DNA of 64,000 nt from Marinobacter oulmenensis (GTDB taxonomy: Bacteria > Pseudomonadota > Gammaproteobacteria > Pseudomonadales > Oleiphilaceae). The notes beneath the pieces were generated by a model. It ran no database searches. It was not told where the DNA came from and saw nothing but the letters and a program-made list of their open reading frames with translations. The stretch's first letter is position 1. Each line of letters opens with the position of its first letter. Shown here one piece after another: positions 15,768-26,117 of the stretch. The position numbers and the translations under genes were made by a program. The stretch spans positions 372,001-436,000 of the forward strand of contig NZ_JACHFE010000002.1 of NCBI RefSeq assembly GCF_014201735.1, read 5' to 3'.

Positions 15768-18272
15768 TCATCGAAACCAGAGAATGAGTGGGGCTTCCAG
15801 GGGCAGGTTCAGTTGTTCGTCCCGGGCCCGGATTCTCGGGGTGTAATGCCCCTCCGGCCTTGGTGCAACCCGGCACTGAAACTGGTAGCTATCGGTAGAC
15901 CCGGCCAGAGCCTGGATCATTTGCATCGGTTCGACCACCCGGCCGCCGGCATCAGAGGCCTCAGCAACCATATCGACCTCGACCTGGTCCAGCCCCAATC
16001 CGTCCAGATACACATCCAGGGTAAACAACTGCTGGCCCTCCTCCTCGACCTGCACCAGCCGGCCAAAGCGCAGTCGCGGCCAGTGTCGGTACAGGTTTTC
16101 CTGGCGCTGTAACAGCATGGCCGCCTGTTCTGGTGTGCGCTCCGCACCAGCCCGGGCCATGGGGATATAAAACTGCTCAACATACTCACGGACCATCCGG
16201 TTGGCGGAATATCGGGCCGTCAGCTGATCCATGCTGCTGCGCACCCGGTGCAGCCAACGGTCCGGCAGGCCACGCTCATCCAGTTCATAGAAATCCGGAA
16301 TGACCTGTTCCTCCAGCAACCGGTAAAGGCTGTCAGCGTCACTGGCGTCGTGGCCAGGGTCCTGGCTCAACTGCTCGAAACTCGCGCCCGGGCGTATGGC
16401 CCACCCCACCTGTTCGTTCCACGCTTCGGCCCACCAGCCGTCATACTGGGACAGGTTCAAACCGCCATTCACCAGCACTTTCATGCCACTGGTGCCGCAG
16501 GCCTCCCAGGGGTGGCGCGGGTTGTTTAGCCAGACATCCACGCCCTGAACCAGTTGGCTGGCCACGAACAGGTCGTAGTCCTCGATAAAAATCACCTTGC
16601 CTTCCACGTCGGCTCGCATCGAAAAGGTTTTCCATCGATGCAGGATGGCCTTGCCTTCTTCATCCTTTGGGTGGGCCTTGCCGGCCAGGACGATCTGCAG
16701 GGGGCGGTCCCGGTTATTGAGCATCGCCACCAGTCGCTCTGGCTCCCGAAGCAGCAGGTCCAGGCGTTTGTAGGCGGTAAAACGCCTGGCGAACCCGAGT
16801 GTCAGGGTTTCCGGGTCAAGCATGAGCCCACAGGCGGCGTCCCGGTTGTGGTAAAAATCCTGCTCGCAGTGCTGGGCAAGCAGGCGTTTGCGAAGGTAAT
16901 CCACCAACCGGCGACGCTGGGCCCGCCGCATCTGCCACAACGCCTCGTCTGTCGTGTCGGCAAGTGGGCAGCTCTGAGGCATGGGCCGCCGCCAGCGATC
17001 CTTGCCGCAGGCGGCGGTCCAGAGCTGGTCAGCTTCCGGGGAATCCCAACTGGGGGTATGCACCCCATTGGTGACGTATTCGGCCGGGATGTCCCGGGCT
17101 GGCCAACGGCCAAACCAGGGCTGGAAGATGGTCTGAGTGACTCGCTGGTGGATCTCGCTGACCGCGTTGAAGCGGCCGCTCATGCCAAGGGCCAGCCCCG
17201 CCATATTGAGGTCCTCCTGGCCGCCATTGGCAATGGACAGCAAGGCTTCCAGACTGTTCCCGGCACTTTCCAGCCACGGCTGCAGGTAAAGGCGCGTGAG
17301 GGTATTGGGGAAATGATCAAAGCCGGCAGCAACCGACGTGTGGGTGGTAAAGAGATTGCTGGCCCGGGTGGCGATCCGGGCTGTCTCAAAATCGCCACCA
17401 TTAAGCCGTTGCCAGGCCTGGGCTCGTTCCACCAGGGCGAAAGCCGGGTGTCCTTCATTAATATGGCAGACCGAAGGGTGACGTCCCAACCTCTCCAGCA
17501 ATCGCCAGCCGCCGATACCGAGCACCATTTCCTGTTGCAGTCGCTTTTCCCGGTCTCCACTGTACAGCTCGCTGGTGACGCCCCGATCCCCCGGCTCATT
17601 CATCGGGTCATTGGCGTCCAATAACAGCAACTCGCAGCGCCCCACCTGCCCTTTCCAGACCCGCAACCGGAGAGTTCGTCCAGGAAACGGCACAGGAATA
17701 CGTAACCACAGTCCCTCATGGTCCCTGAGGGGCACGACGGGCAGCATTGTCGGGTCATTGTAGGGGTAGAATTCCAACTGCTCGCCGTTGGCATCCAGCG
17801 CCTGTCGGAAGTAACCCTGTTGATACAGCAGGCCAATGGCAATAACCGGAACGCCAAGGTCACTGGCGGCTTTCAGGAAATCCCCGGCCAGTACCCCCAG
17901 CCCGCCACTGTATAACGGCAGGCACTCGGACACCCCGAATTCCATGCTGAACCAGGCAATGCCACTATCCAGTTCGCCGGCATGAGTGTCGGAATACCAG
18001 GTGGCGGCTTCAGTGAATTCCCGGTGTTGCCGGATCTGGCGGCGATAGATTGCCAGGAATTCCCGGTTTCCGGCCAGTGACTGCAGATGCTGTACCGAAA
18101 CACTGTTGAGCACCAGCCAGGCATTGTGGGTGGCGTCCCAGAGGTCCGGTTCGATAGCCCGCCAGAGCTGGTCTGAGCCGTGATGCCAGCTCCAGCGCAA
18201 ATCCAGCGCCAGAGTGGCAAGGCCGGCCAGATCGTCTGGCAGCGTTCGATTGATATAGCCAGCCAGTGTCAC
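15768..18272 (-). CDS. glgP: Alpha-glucan phosphorylase (first copy)
   Basis: The 834-residue enzyme removes glucose from alpha-1,4-glucans as glucose 1-phosphate, using PLP. It belongs to the shorter alpha-glucan phosphorylase group: an N-terminal DUF3417-like part (LALDLRWSWHHGSDQLW), IAWFSMEFGVSECLPLYSGG, then FARRFTAYKR, LAGKAHPKD and the nucleotide/PLP region EACGTSGMKVLVNGGLNLS. GTG start at 18272 with GAGGG upstream. It begins 10 bp after the end of the short-chain dehydrogenase gene and is probably co-transcribed with it. A second, distinct copy is encoded at 27613-30165, so the locus has two phosphorylases. Mild differences in the C-terminal third suggest different substrates, which is inference. 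Confidence 0.9.
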   Translation of the reverse strand: MTLAGYINRTLPDDLAGLATLALDLRWSWHHGSDQLWRAIEPDLWDATHNAWLVLNSVSVQHLQSLAGNREFLAIYRRQIRQHREFTEAATWYSDTHAGELDSGIAWFSMEFGVSECLPLYSGGLGVLAGDFLKAASDLGVPVIAIGLLYQQGYFRQALDANGEQLEFYPYNDPTMLPVVPLRDHEGLWLRIPVPFPGRTLRLRVWKGQVGRCELLLLDANDPMNEPGDRGVTSELYSGDREKRLQQEMVLGIGGWRLLERLGRHPSVCHINEGHPAFALVERAQAWQRLNGGDFETARIATRASNLFTTHTSVAAGFDHFPNTLTRLYLQPWLESAGNSLEALLSIANGGQEDLNMAGLALGMSGRFNAVSEIHQRVTQTIFQPWFGRWPARDIPAEYVTNGVHTPSWDSPEADQLWTAACGKDRWRRPMPQSCPLADTTDEALWQMRRAQRRRLVDYLRKRLLAQHCEQDFYHNRDAACGLMLDPETLTLGFARRFTAYKRLDLLLREPERLVAMLNNRDRPLQIVLAGKAHPKDEEGKAILHRWKTFSMRADVEGKVIFIEDYDLFVASQLVQGVDVWLNNPRHPWEACGTSGMKVLVNGGLNLSQYDGWWAEAWNEQVGWAIRPGASFEQLSQDPGHDASDADSLYRLLEEQVIPDFYELDERGLPDRWLHRVRSSMDQLTARYSANRMVREYVEQFYIPMARAGAERTPEQAAMLLQRQENLYRHWPRLRFGRLVQVEEEGQQLFTLDVYLDGLGLDQVEVDMVAEASDAGGRVVEPMQMIQALAGSTDSYQFQCRVAPRPEGHYTPRIRARDEQLNLPLEAPLILWFR

Positions 18273-18282
18273 ACGGGCGCCC

Positions 18283-19053
18283 TCAGTGAGCCGTATAACC
18301 GCCGTCGATCACCAGTTCACTGCCGGTCATGAATTTTGACTCGTCAGAGGCAAGGAACACGATTCCCCATGCGATGTCATCTGGTTCCCCCATGTGGCCA
18401 AGGGGATGGAGCATGGCCGTTGCCTGCTTGGCCTTATCCAGTTCCTGCCCGGTGCCTTGCAGGTGGTGCTCCACCAGCGGTGTCCAGATGAAACCGGGGT
18501 GCACCGAGTTAACCCGGATTCGGTCCGGGGCATAGAACATCGCATCGGTTTTGGTCATCAGCCGCACTGCCCCTTTGGATGCATGGTAGGGGGGAAGGTC
18601 CGCAGCACTGACCAGACCGTAGATGGAAGACAGATTGATCAGGCTGCCGCCACCGGCTTTTTTCATATGGGGAATGGCATGTTTGGTGCAGAAAAACACG
18701 CCCTTGACGTTGATCGCCTGGACCTTGTCCCATTCTTCTTCCGACAACTCATGGGTGGGCTTGTTGGGGCCGGCAATGCCGGCGTTGTTCACCATTACAT
18801 CCAGCTTGCCAAAGTGAGCGGCAACACCATCAATGGCCGCCTTCACCTGGTCTTCGTTGGTTACGTCGCAATGCCAGTAACCCACCTGGTGGCCAGCGTC
18901 CGTCATTTCCCGGGCGAGGGCTTCGCCCTCGTCAGCGAGGCAGTCCAGAATCCCCACACAGGCCCCCTCTTCGGCCATCCGTGTGACCGTAGCCTTGCCA
19001 ATACCCAGCGAACCACCCGTAACCGCGGCCACTTTGCCCTGCAACCTTGCCAT
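18283..19053 (-). CDS. Short-chain dehydrogenase/reductase (SDR)
   Basis: This 256-residue classical SDR has the cofactor motif TGGSLGIG (residues 13-20), NNAGIAG, the catalytic Ser in LINLSSIYG and the YHASK Tyr/Lys pair. The N-terminal strand VAAVTGG and a following acidic residue suggest NAD(H) use. Substrate is not readable; the closest family look is glucose 1-dehydrogenase or cyclopentanol dehydrogenase. The ATG at 19053 has AAAGGAGAGG upstream. It sits between a PilZ gene and glgP on the same strand, so a link to sugar metabolism is possible but not shown. Confidence 0.82.
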   Translation of the reverse strand: MARLQGKVAAVTGGSLGIGKATVTRMAEEGACVGILDCLADEGEALAREMTDAGHQVGYWHCDVTNEDQVKAAIDGVAAHFGKLDVMVNNAGIAGPNKPTHELSEEEWDKVQAINVKGVFFCTKHAIPHMKKAGGGSLINLSSIYGLVSAADLPPYHASKGAVRLMTKTDAMFYAPDRIRVNSVHPGFIWTPLVEHHLQGTGQELDKAKQATAMLHPLGHMGEPDDIAWGIVFLASDESKFMTGSELVIDGGYTAH

Positions 19054-19088
19054 GATGCCTCTCCTTTCACCTTTCAGAAAACTCTCAA

Positions 19089-19451
19089 TTAGTGCGCATA
19101 CTGGACGGTTCTGACTGCTTTTACCGGCGCCATGGCGTGATCCTGAAACCAGATAACCAGTTCCGATATCGTACGTGCATCGTTGCCAGTGGCATCCAGA
19201 TCAACGCCAACGCCCTCGCCGTCAACCCGCACAACGTGGGCGTTCAGGCTGTACAGGCGGCCCGAATAATCACCGGCCAGGCGGAACCCAAGCTTAACCG
19301 CCTGATTCAGACGGACATCGTCGTATTCGGTTGCGATGAACAGACCGCAACGGGAGGCATTACGAACCTCCCCCGTGGCAACCGGAATGCCGCGTTTGTA
19401 GAGCAAAATTGGCAAACCACCATTAAAGCGCTGACTGAGTCGGTGTTCCAT
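19089..19451 (-). CDS. PilZ-domain protein (c-di-GMP binding type)
   Basis: The 120-residue single-domain protein has the PilZ layout: N-terminal basic stretch (MEHRLSQRFNGG), then EVRNASRCGLFIATEYDD, and a hydrophobic strand GVGVDLDATGND. The canonical RxxxR and DxSxxG motifs are only partly kept: SQRFNGG provides one Arg and NASRCG replaces the Asp-x-Ser-x-x-Gly, so c-di-GMP binding is uncertain. ATG at 19451 follows GGGAGGGAC. It lies upstream of the SDR gene on the same strand with a 35-bp gap. Role unknown. Confidence 0.6.
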   Translation of the reverse strand: MEHRLSQRFNGGLPILLYKRGIPVATGEVRNASRCGLFIATEYDDVRLNQAVKLGFRLAGDYSGRLYSLNAHVVRVDGEGVGVDLDATGNDARTISELVIWFQDHAMAPVKAVRTVQYAH

Positions 19452-19559
19452 GGTGCGTCCCTCCTGAATCTTTCCCGAACCACAATCTGATTATTTATTG
19501 ATCACTTTTAGTGTAGTCCCGGCTGCTGACTTGCCCGCTTGACCCTGATCAAAAAACAA

Positions 19560-21035
19560 TCAGCGGCCATAAAGCTTCACCATAGTCTGAAGACTGGCCG
19601 CCCCGATACGCCGGCGATAATCCTCCGGCATCTGCCATACCCAGTTGCCAGTGATGGTTCCGGGCGTATTGAATCTGGCTGAGGAATCCAGGCAGAGCAG
19701 ATCCTGCATCGGAATGATTACCAGGCGGGACACCGATCCCATCGCCGACTGGATGAATGACCAGGGCACGGTTTCGGGCGACAGGCGCAGGTAATGATTC
19801 ACATAGTGACGGGTGTGCTCCTCCAGAGCCCGGTACCACCCCAGCGTCGTGTCATTGTCATGGGTACCGGTATAAACGATGTCCCCTTCCCGATGATTAT
19901 GAAGCAGGTGCGGATTGTCGGCGTTGCCGTCAAAGCCGAATTGCAGGACGGTCATACCCGGCATATTGAAACGCAACCGCAGTGCTTCAACATCTTCGCC
20001 GATGACACCAAGATTCTCTGCCACCAGAGGCAGGTCCGGAAAACGTCGGAAACAGGCTGCAAGAAATGGCTCGCCCGGACCGGGCGCCCAGTGGCCATTA
20101 ACCGGCCGGGGATCCGAGGCGGGAATCTCCCAATAGGCCAGCAGGCCCCGAAAATGATCAAGCCGGATCAGGTCGAAATGCTCACGCAGGCTGGCCAGCC
20201 GGTCCAGCCACCAGTCATAGCCATCCCTCTCCATGGCGGTCCAGTCATAGATGGGGTTGCCCCAGTGCTGGCCGTCGGCGGAGAAATAGTCCGGTGGAAC
20301 GCCGGCAACAACGGTGGGCTGGCCCTGCTCATCCAGCCGGAACAGACCGGGATTCGCCCAGACATCGGCGCTGTCATGAGCTATGAAGATCGGAACGTCG
20401 CCGAACAGCAATACCCCCCTTTGTCTTGCATGGGCCTTCAGCGTCTGCCACTGGTGATGGAACAGGTACTGCTCAAAACTTACCCGCCTTATCAGGCCGG
20501 GGTGTCGTTCACGAACCTGCGCCAGAGCTACCGGGTTTCGCTGGCGCAGTGGTTCGGGCCACAGGGTCCAGGGGCAATCCGGCAGGGAATGACGGATGGC
20601 CTCAAACAGACAGAAGTCATCCAGCCAGTAGGCGTGGGTGCGCTCGAATTGCCCCCAGCCGTCAATGCTTAGCCCACTGGTGCCGCTGTGGCAGCCGGAC
20701 GCCAGCCGGTCCCCGGCCAGTTGCAGCAGCTCCGCATCCGTTAGCTGGCCGACTTCCTCGGCAACAAGCAGACCATCGGAGCACAGCTCATCAAGATCAA
20801 TCAGCGCGGGGTTGCCCGCATGAGCCGATAACGACTGGTAGGGCGAATGATCACCATGAGGCGGACCAATGGGCAGCGTCTGCCACACAGTCATGCCGGA
20901 CTCGCCAAGGAAATCGACAAACTGCCGGGCCGGCCGGCCCAGTTTGCCACGCCCGCCCGGCAGAGCCGTCGGATGCAGCAATACACCCGCCCTTCGTCTG
21001 GAAAATGCCTCAGGTAGCGGGCGCTCCCGGGTCAT
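19560..21035 (-). CDS. malQ: 4-alpha-glucanotransferase (amylomaltase)
   Basis: The 491-residue GH77 enzyme moves maltosyl/maltooligosyl units between alpha-1,4-glucans. Hallmarks: N-terminal RRAGVLLHPTALPGG and TVWQTLPIGPPHGDHSPYQ, the catalytic nucleophile region LIRLDHFRGLLAYWEIP, and VAENLGVI for the acid/base Glu. A later region reads GTHDNDTTLGWY, as expected. It starts at an ATG that overlaps the stop of the GH57 gene by 4 bp (ATGA), so these two are translationally coupled and part of the leftward glycogen arm. Confidence 0.92.
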   Translation of the reverse strand: MTRERPLPEAFSRRRAGVLLHPTALPGGRGKLGRPARQFVDFLGESGMTVWQTLPIGPPHGDHSPYQSLSAHAGNPALIDLDELCSDGLLVAEEVGQLTDAELLQLAGDRLASGCHSGTSGLSIDGWGQFERTHAYWLDDFCLFEAIRHSLPDCPWTLWPEPLRQRNPVALAQVRERHPGLIRRVSFEQYLFHHQWQTLKAHARQRGVLLFGDVPIFIAHDSADVWANPGLFRLDEQGQPTVVAGVPPDYFSADGQHWGNPIYDWTAMERDGYDWWLDRLASLREHFDLIRLDHFRGLLAYWEIPASDPRPVNGHWAPGPGEPFLAACFRRFPDLPLVAENLGVIGEDVEALRLRFNMPGMTVLQFGFDGNADNPHLLHNHREGDIVYTGTHDNDTTLGWYRALEEHTRHYVNHYLRLSPETVPWSFIQSAMGSVSRLVIIPMQDLLCLDSSARFNTPGTITGNWVWQMPEDYRRRIGAASLQTMVKLYGR

Positions 21036-22756
21036 TTACCCTCCCCATCGGCGTGCCCGGGTCTCATGGCGCCGCCTTTGGCGGGCGTCCCTCCGCCCTG
21101 ACTGAGGGGCTGGAACAGTTCGGCCGGCGCCGTACAGCCAATCGTCTCATACAGTGTGATCAGGTGTAGCCGGTACAGGTGTTCAAAATCCCTGACAATG
21201 GCAGCCGGGTTGTAATCGCCAAACCACCAGAACCAGTCCGAACCTTCGCAAAGCCCGAGCTGCCGTTCAGCAAAGCGGGCCTGCTCACCTGTCAGCGTGC
21301 CTTCAGACACGGCCTGGTCATACCGTTCTTTCGCTGCACATAGAAGATCCCAGGCGCGGTTTTTGTCCGGGTCGCCAATCCAGGTTGAGAAGGTTCCATA
21401 GATCCAGCTACCGGCCACCAGGTGGGGCAGATTCCGGGGTTCCCTGACCGGGCTGTCAACAAGGTCCCGGAATGTGGTTAGCCGCAGTTGCTCGTGGTTT
21501 TCCAGCACCCGATAGAGCTCCTCCAGAAAATGATAACCATTCTCCGGGTAGTACTCCCAGGCGTTTTCGCCGTCCAGGATCACCGGTATCACCGGCATTC
21601 CGTTGTGGGCATTGCCGGCAATGGTTTCCATATGACTGACCAGATCGGCCACCGCATCCCGGGCATGCCAGTCGGCGTAGGTAAAGCCGATCAGATCCGA
21701 CAGCCCGTCATCCCGGAAGAAAACCGTGGGGCTTGCCTCGCCGAAAACAAAAGCTTGATGGATGTCCCGTTCATCGCCCTTTTTGCCGCTGGTGCCAGCG
21801 GCGTCAAAACTGTTGTTGATGACGGAGTCGCCGCTGGCGGACCACCGGAAGCCCTGCTCGTGCAGCAATGTCAGAGTGTCCTGGCTGACCCCGCCTTCCG
21901 AAGCCCAGCAGCCCACCGGATCGCAATGGAAAAATCGGCGGAAAACCCGTCGGCCTTCCTCCAGATGCCAACCGGCTCGCGCTTCCCCGCCCGGGTACTG
22001 AGCATGCGCCGGAAGAGTAACGTCTGGCAGACTCTCCCGGGCTGAGCCCAGGTCCAGAAGTAGCGGAATAATCGGGTGTGCCCAGGGGCTCATCGCCAGC
22101 TCAATCCGCCCCTCGGCCCCCAGTTGCCGGTAGCGAGGGCCAATGCTGGCCATCAGGTCAGCAATGACGTTCAGCAGTGCCTGGCGGTCATCCTGTGTAT
22201 AACCCTGGCCCTTCTCCTGAAGGCTCTGAATCACCGGGTGGCTACGTCTTACAGTTTCTGCCATCCACCCCAGGTGGTACCACACAAGCAGGTCGGCCAG
22301 AAACTGGGTGGACACATAGCGCTGCACATCCGGGCGTGAACGGTACAGTTCGGCGATGTCCGACAGCCGGGCATAAGGCGCAAACCGATTGATGATCCGG
22401 TCAGCATTGGCCCGCAGGCACTTGTCCATCAATTCGAGAAACGCCGGAGAGCCCGCTTCGGGCAAGGTTTCGCTCACCAGTGCGGCCAGGACCGGATCAC
22501 CAATAGTGGCCCCGCCGTTACGCCAGCGTTCGATCTGGACCAGATAATCTTCAATCTGCTCGAGCAGGATGGGGGCAAAATTGACAACCGCCCTCGCCAT
22601 GGGGTGAGCCTCAAGATGCGCGGCCATATCCACGTAATCCTTGAGGCAGTGCAGATACACCCAGGGAAATACGAACTCGCCCGTACGCTGATTCCGGTAA
22701 TCCGGTTGATGCATGTGCCAGCAAAGTACAACCGGGATGCGAGTATCAGAGGCCAT
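21032..22756 (-). CDS. Glycoside hydrolase family 57 protein
   Basis: The 574-residue protein starts with [14 protein letters not shown], the classic first motif of GH57 alpha-glucan enzymes. It has [16 protein letters not shown] (nucleophile region), and [20 protein letters not shown], the conserved region 4. Family enzymes include alpha-amylases, 4-alpha-glucanotransferases, branching enzymes and amylopullulanases; I cannot say which. It overlaps glgC by 11 bp at its start and malQ by 4 bp at its end, so the three make one operon. No GlgX-type debranching enzyme is seen in the window, so this gene could fill that need, which is an inference. Confidence 0.82.
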   Translation of the reverse strand: MASDTRIPVVLCWHMHQPDYRNQRTGEFVFPWVYLHCLKDYVDMAAHLEAHPMARAVVNFAPILLEQIEDYLVQIERWRNGGATIGDPVLAALVSETLPEAGSPAFLELMDKCLRANADRIINRFAPYARLSDIAELYRSRPDVQRYVSTQFLADLLVWYHLGWMAETVRRSHPVIQSLQEKGQGYTQDDRQALLNVIADLMASIGPRYRQLGAEGRIELAMSPWAHPIIPLLLDLGSARESLPDVTLPAHAQYPGGEARAGWHLEEGRRVFRRFFHCDPVGCWASEGGVSQDTLTLLHEQGFRWSASGDSVINNSFDAAGTSGKKGDERDIHQAFVFGEASPTVFFRDDGLSDLIGFTYADWHARDAVADLVSHMETIAGNAHNGMPVIPVILDGENAWEYYPENGYHFLEELYRVLENHEQLRLTTFRDLVDSPVREPRNLPHLVAGSWIYGTFSTWIGDPDKNRAWDLLCAAKERYDQAVSEGTLTGEQARFAERQLGLCEGSDWFWWFGDYNPAAIVRDFEHLYRLHLITLYETIGCTAPAELFQPLSQGGGTPAKGGAMRPGHADGEGK

Positions 22757-24011
22757 GGGGGTAGTCCTGCCCTAACATTTCGGGGGTAATCAGGCTGATT
22801 CCGCCTGGAGAAACGTGAAAGCGGTGCCGGTCTGCATCCGGATCGAAACCGATGCGGGTGCCCGGCGGGATCCGGCAGCCCCGGTCAATCACCGCTCGCC
22901 GAATATGGCAGTCCCGGCCAATCTCAACGTCCGGGAACACGACGGTATCCTCAACACTGGCAAACGAATGCACGCGAACCTGTGAGAACAGCAGGGAGTG
23001 GCGCACAGACGCCCCGGAAACAATGCAGCCGCCGGCCACCATCGAATCCACCGCCATACCCCGGCGGTTATCGTCATCAAAAATGAATTTGGCGGGGGGG
23101 AGCTGTTCCTGATAGGTCCAGATGGGCCAATGGGCATCGTAGAGGTTGAGCTCCGGGCTCACCCCGATCAGCTCGAGATTGGCGCGCCAGAGTGAATCAA
23201 TGGTGCCGACATCCCGCCAGTAGGCCGGTTTATTGTTGACCGGATCCCGGAAGGGAAAGGCAAATACCCGCCGGCGCCGGATCACTGCGGGAATCACATC
23301 CTTGCCGAAATCGTGTGAAGAGACGTCCCCAAGCTCATGATCCCGAAGCAGTTCATCAAAAAGAACCCGGGTACTGAATACATAGATGCCCATGGATGCG
23401 AGCGCCCTGTCGTCACGCCCCGGCATGGCCATGGGGTTTTCCGGCTTTTCCTCAAACTCGGTGATGCGCAGCTCACTGTCCACCGACATCACCCCGAATG
23501 CGGAGGCTTCCTGGCGGGGCACCTCGATACAGCCGACGGTCACATCCGCCTCACGCTCCACATGGGCCGCCAGCATGGTGCCGTAGTCCATCTTGTAGAC
23601 ATGGTCACCAGCCAGGATCAGCACATATTCCGGCTGGTGACTGCGGATGATGTCGAGATTCTGCATGATGGCATCAGCAGTGCCCGCATACCAGGAGGTT
23701 TCAATACGCTGCTGGGCTGGCAACAACTCAACAAACTCGCCGAGCTCACCACGAAGAAACCCCCACCCCCGCTGGATATGGCGAATCAGTGAATGGGATT
23801 TGTACTGGGTAACCACCCCGACCTGGCCAATGCCGGAATTGATGCAATTGGACAGCGGAAAATCAATGATGCGGAACTTGCCGCCAAAGGGAACAGCGGG
23901 CTTGGCCCGCCATCGGGTGAGATCGTGCAGACGTGACCCCCGGCCTCCTGCCAGAACCAGAGCCAGGGTCTGTCGCGTCAGGCGGCTGACGAAACGTTTG
24001 GCGGTATGCAT
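22746..24011 (-). CDS. glgC: Glucose-1-phosphate adenylyltransferase
   Basis: GlgC makes ADP-glucose from glucose 1-phosphate and ATP, the committed step of glycogen synthesis. The 421-residue product has [32 protein letters not shown], the [14 protein letters not shown] segment ([10 protein letters not shown]), [14 protein letters not shown] and a C-terminal left-handed beta-helix region with repeated hexapeptide turns. I chose ATG 24011 ([18 protein letters not shown]), behind CAGGGAAAGC, over an upstream in-frame codon at 24047. It is the first gene of the leftward arm; the divergent promoter region with glgB is 24012-24221. Confidence 0.93.
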   Translation of the reverse strand: MHTAKRFVSRLTRQTLALVLAGGRGSRLHDLTRWRAKPAVPFGGKFRIIDFPLSNCINSGIGQVGVVTQYKSHSLIRHIQRGWGFLRGELGEFVELLPAQQRIETSWYAGTADAIMQNLDIIRSHQPEYVLILAGDHVYKMDYGTMLAAHVEREADVTVGCIEVPRQEASAFGVMSVDSELRITEFEEKPENPMAMPGRDDRALASMGIYVFSTRVLFDELLRDHELGDVSSHDFGKDVIPAVIRRRRVFAFPFRDPVNNKPAYWRDVGTIDSLWRANLELIGVSPELNLYDAHWPIWTYQEQLPPAKFIFDDDNRRGMAVDSMVAGGCIVSGASVRHSLLFSQVRVHSFASVEDTVVFPDVEIGRDCHIRRAVIDRGCRIPPGTRIGFDPDADRHRFHVSPGGISLITPEMLGQDYPHGL

Positions 24012-24221
24012 GACATTGCTTTCCCTGAGTATCGTCGGCCCTCCCAACCCTCTGGAAGGCCTTCATGGATGTCGACACCAAATTGACGATTGACTACATT
24101 TTAGAACACTGCCACCAGATTATGACGTTTTTTTGTCTGAGATCAGAATTTAACCAAAGCGACATCTCCGTCATGATCTAATCTCTCTAATTGGAGTCTT
24201 CCAAGCGGGAACCCGAGGACT

Positions 24222-26117
24222 ATGGAAAGCCCTACCGTGAGTGATTTTGATCTTCACCTGTTCGCAGAGGGCCGGCACTGGCACATCTACAACGTGCTCG
24301 GCGCCCACCTGACCAAACACCAGGGAGCGGAGGGGGTGCGCTTTGCCGTCTGGGCGCCCAACGCCCGGGCCGTCAGTGTGATTGGTGATTTCAACGACTG
24401 GGACACGAAGGCCAATCCGCTAGTAGCAAATGGCAGTTACGGCGTCTGGTCAGGCTTTGTAGCCGGTGCCAGCGAGGGCGCGCTCTATCGGTTTGCCATC
24501 ACCACCCGAACCGGGGAGACCGTCACCAAGGCAGACCCCTATGCCCAGGCGTTCGAAATGCGTCCGGGCAGTGCCGCCGTGGTCACCCAGCGTGGCCGCT
24601 ACGCCTGGGGTGATGGTGATTGGCTGGCCAGCAGGAACCACTTCGACTGGCAGCACAGCCCTATTGCCATCTATGAAGTCCACGCCGGATCCTGGCGACA
24701 CCATGGGGCCGGCCGCTGGCTCAATTACCGGGAACTGGCGGAGCAACTGATTCCCTATGTCCGTGAATGTGGTTTCACCCATATCGAGCTGCTGCCGGTC
24801 ACCGAGCACCTGCTGGATGAATCCTGGGGTTACCAGACCACCGGCTACTTCGCACCCACCAGCCGGTATGGCTCACCGGATGACCTGCGTTACCTCATTG
24901 ATGAATGTCATCGGCACGATATCGGCGTCATTCTGGACTGGGTGCCGGGCCATTTCCCCGAGGATGACCCGGTGCTGGCGCGTTTTGACGGCAGTTGCCT
25001 TTACGAACATGAGGACCCCAGGCGGGGCCGGCATCAGGACTGGGGTACGCTGATTTACAACTACGGCCGTCATGAAGTTCGCAATTTCCTGATTGGCAGC
25101 GCCCTGTTCTGGCTGGATGCCTTCCACGTGGATGGCCTGCGGGTGGATGCCGTGGCCTCCATGCTTTACCTCGATTATTCCCGCAAGGACGGGGACTGGC
25201 TGCCCAACGAACAGGGCGGCCGGGAAAACCTGGAAGCCATCCGGTTCCTGCAGGACCTGAACCGCGTCTGCCAGAGCCGTTTTCCGGGCGTTCTCATGAT
25301 GGCAGAGGAATCCACCTCCTGGCCCCGGGTAACCCGGCCTCCCGAAAGCGGAGGACTGGGCTTCAACCTGAAGTGGAATATGGGCTGGATGCACGACACC
25401 CTCGACTATCTCAGTCAGGATCCTATCTACCGTAAATATCATCACGACCGACTGACATTCGGGATGATGTACGCCTTTTCCGAGAATTTCCTGCTCCCCC
25501 TGTCCCACGACGAGGTTGTCCACGGCAAGTCTAGCCTGATCCAGAAAATGCCCGGGGATGACTGGCAGCAACGCGCGTCGCTGAGACTGCTGTTCAGCTA
25601 CATGTACACTTACCCCGGCGCCAAACTGTTGTTTATGGGAGGTGAATTCGGCCAGCGGCGGGAATGGAGCGAAAAGCGGGAACTGGACTGGTCGCTGCTG
25701 CAGTATCCGGAGCACGCCGGACTGCTCCGGCTTGTTGCCGACCTCAACGGCCTATACCGGCGCGAGGCCGCCCTTCACCGGAATGGCTATTCCAGCGACG
25801 GCTTTGAATGGATTGACTGCCATGACCTCACCCAGTCGGTAATCAGCTATCTGCGCCTGGGAAACCGGGATCGAGGCGAAGTCCTGGCGGTCGTGGTCAA
25901 CTTCACACCTATTCCACGCCATGGGTACCGCGTGGGCGTACCACTGGCCGGAAACTGGCAGGAAATCTTCAACTCCGACTCCACCTATTACGGCGGCAGC
26001 AATCTGGGTAATCCCCTGCCCCTGAATACCATTGATGAGCCCTGGATGGCCCGTCCCTTTGCCCTGGAACTCACCCTGCCACCGCTGGGGGTGATCATTC
26101 TCAGGCATATACCATGA
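24222..26117 (+). CDS. glgB: 1,4-alpha-glucan branching enzyme
   Basis: The 631-residue GH13 enzyme makes the alpha-1,6 branches of glycogen. It has an N-terminal CBM48 domain ([20 protein letters not shown]) and the GH13 motifs [19 protein letters not shown] (nucleophile Asp), [10 protein letters not shown] (acid/base Glu) and [10 protein letters not shown] (third Asp). It is shorter than many proteobacterial GlgB proteins of about 730 residues because it lacks the extra N1 domain. It is preceded by CGGGAACCCGAGG and ends with an ATGA overlap into glgA. First gene of the rightward arm. Confidence 0.93.
   Translation: MESPTVSDFDLHLFAEGRHWHIYNVLGAHLTKHQGAEGVRFAVWAPNARAVSVIGDFNDWDTKANPLVANGSYGVWSGFVAGASEGALYRFAITTRTGETVTKADPYAQAFEMRPGSAAVVTQRGRYAWGDGDWLASRNHFDWQHSPIAIYEVHAGSWRHHGAGRWLNYRELAEQLIPYVRECGFTHIELLPVTEHLLDESWGYQTTGYFAPTSRYGSPDDLRYLIDECHRHDIGVILDWVPGHFPEDDPVLARFDGSCLYEHEDPRRGRHQDWGTLIYNYGRHEVRNFLIGSALFWLDAFHVDGLRVDAVASMLYLDYSRKDGDWLPNEQGGRENLEAIRFLQDLNRVCQSRFPGVLMMAEESTSWPRVTRPPESGGLGFNLKWNMGWMHDTLDYLSQDPIYRKYHHDRLTFGMMYAFSENFLLPLSHDEVVHGKSSLIQKMPGDDWQQRASLRLLFSYMYTYPGAKLLFMGGEFGQRREWSEKRELDWSLLQYPEHAGLLRLVADLNGLYRREAALHRNGYSSDGFEWIDCHDLTQSVISYLRLGNRDRGEVLAVVVNFTPIPRHGYRVGVPLAGNWQEIFNSDSTYYGGSNLGNPLPLNTIDEPWMARPFALELTLPPLGVIILRHIP

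Noticed and set aside
24873..25715. Long open frames opposite glgB and other glycogen genes
   Set aside because: They are antisense shadows of GC-rich coding genes: the strand with family motifs is the opposite one, and these frames lack motifs and ribosome sites.
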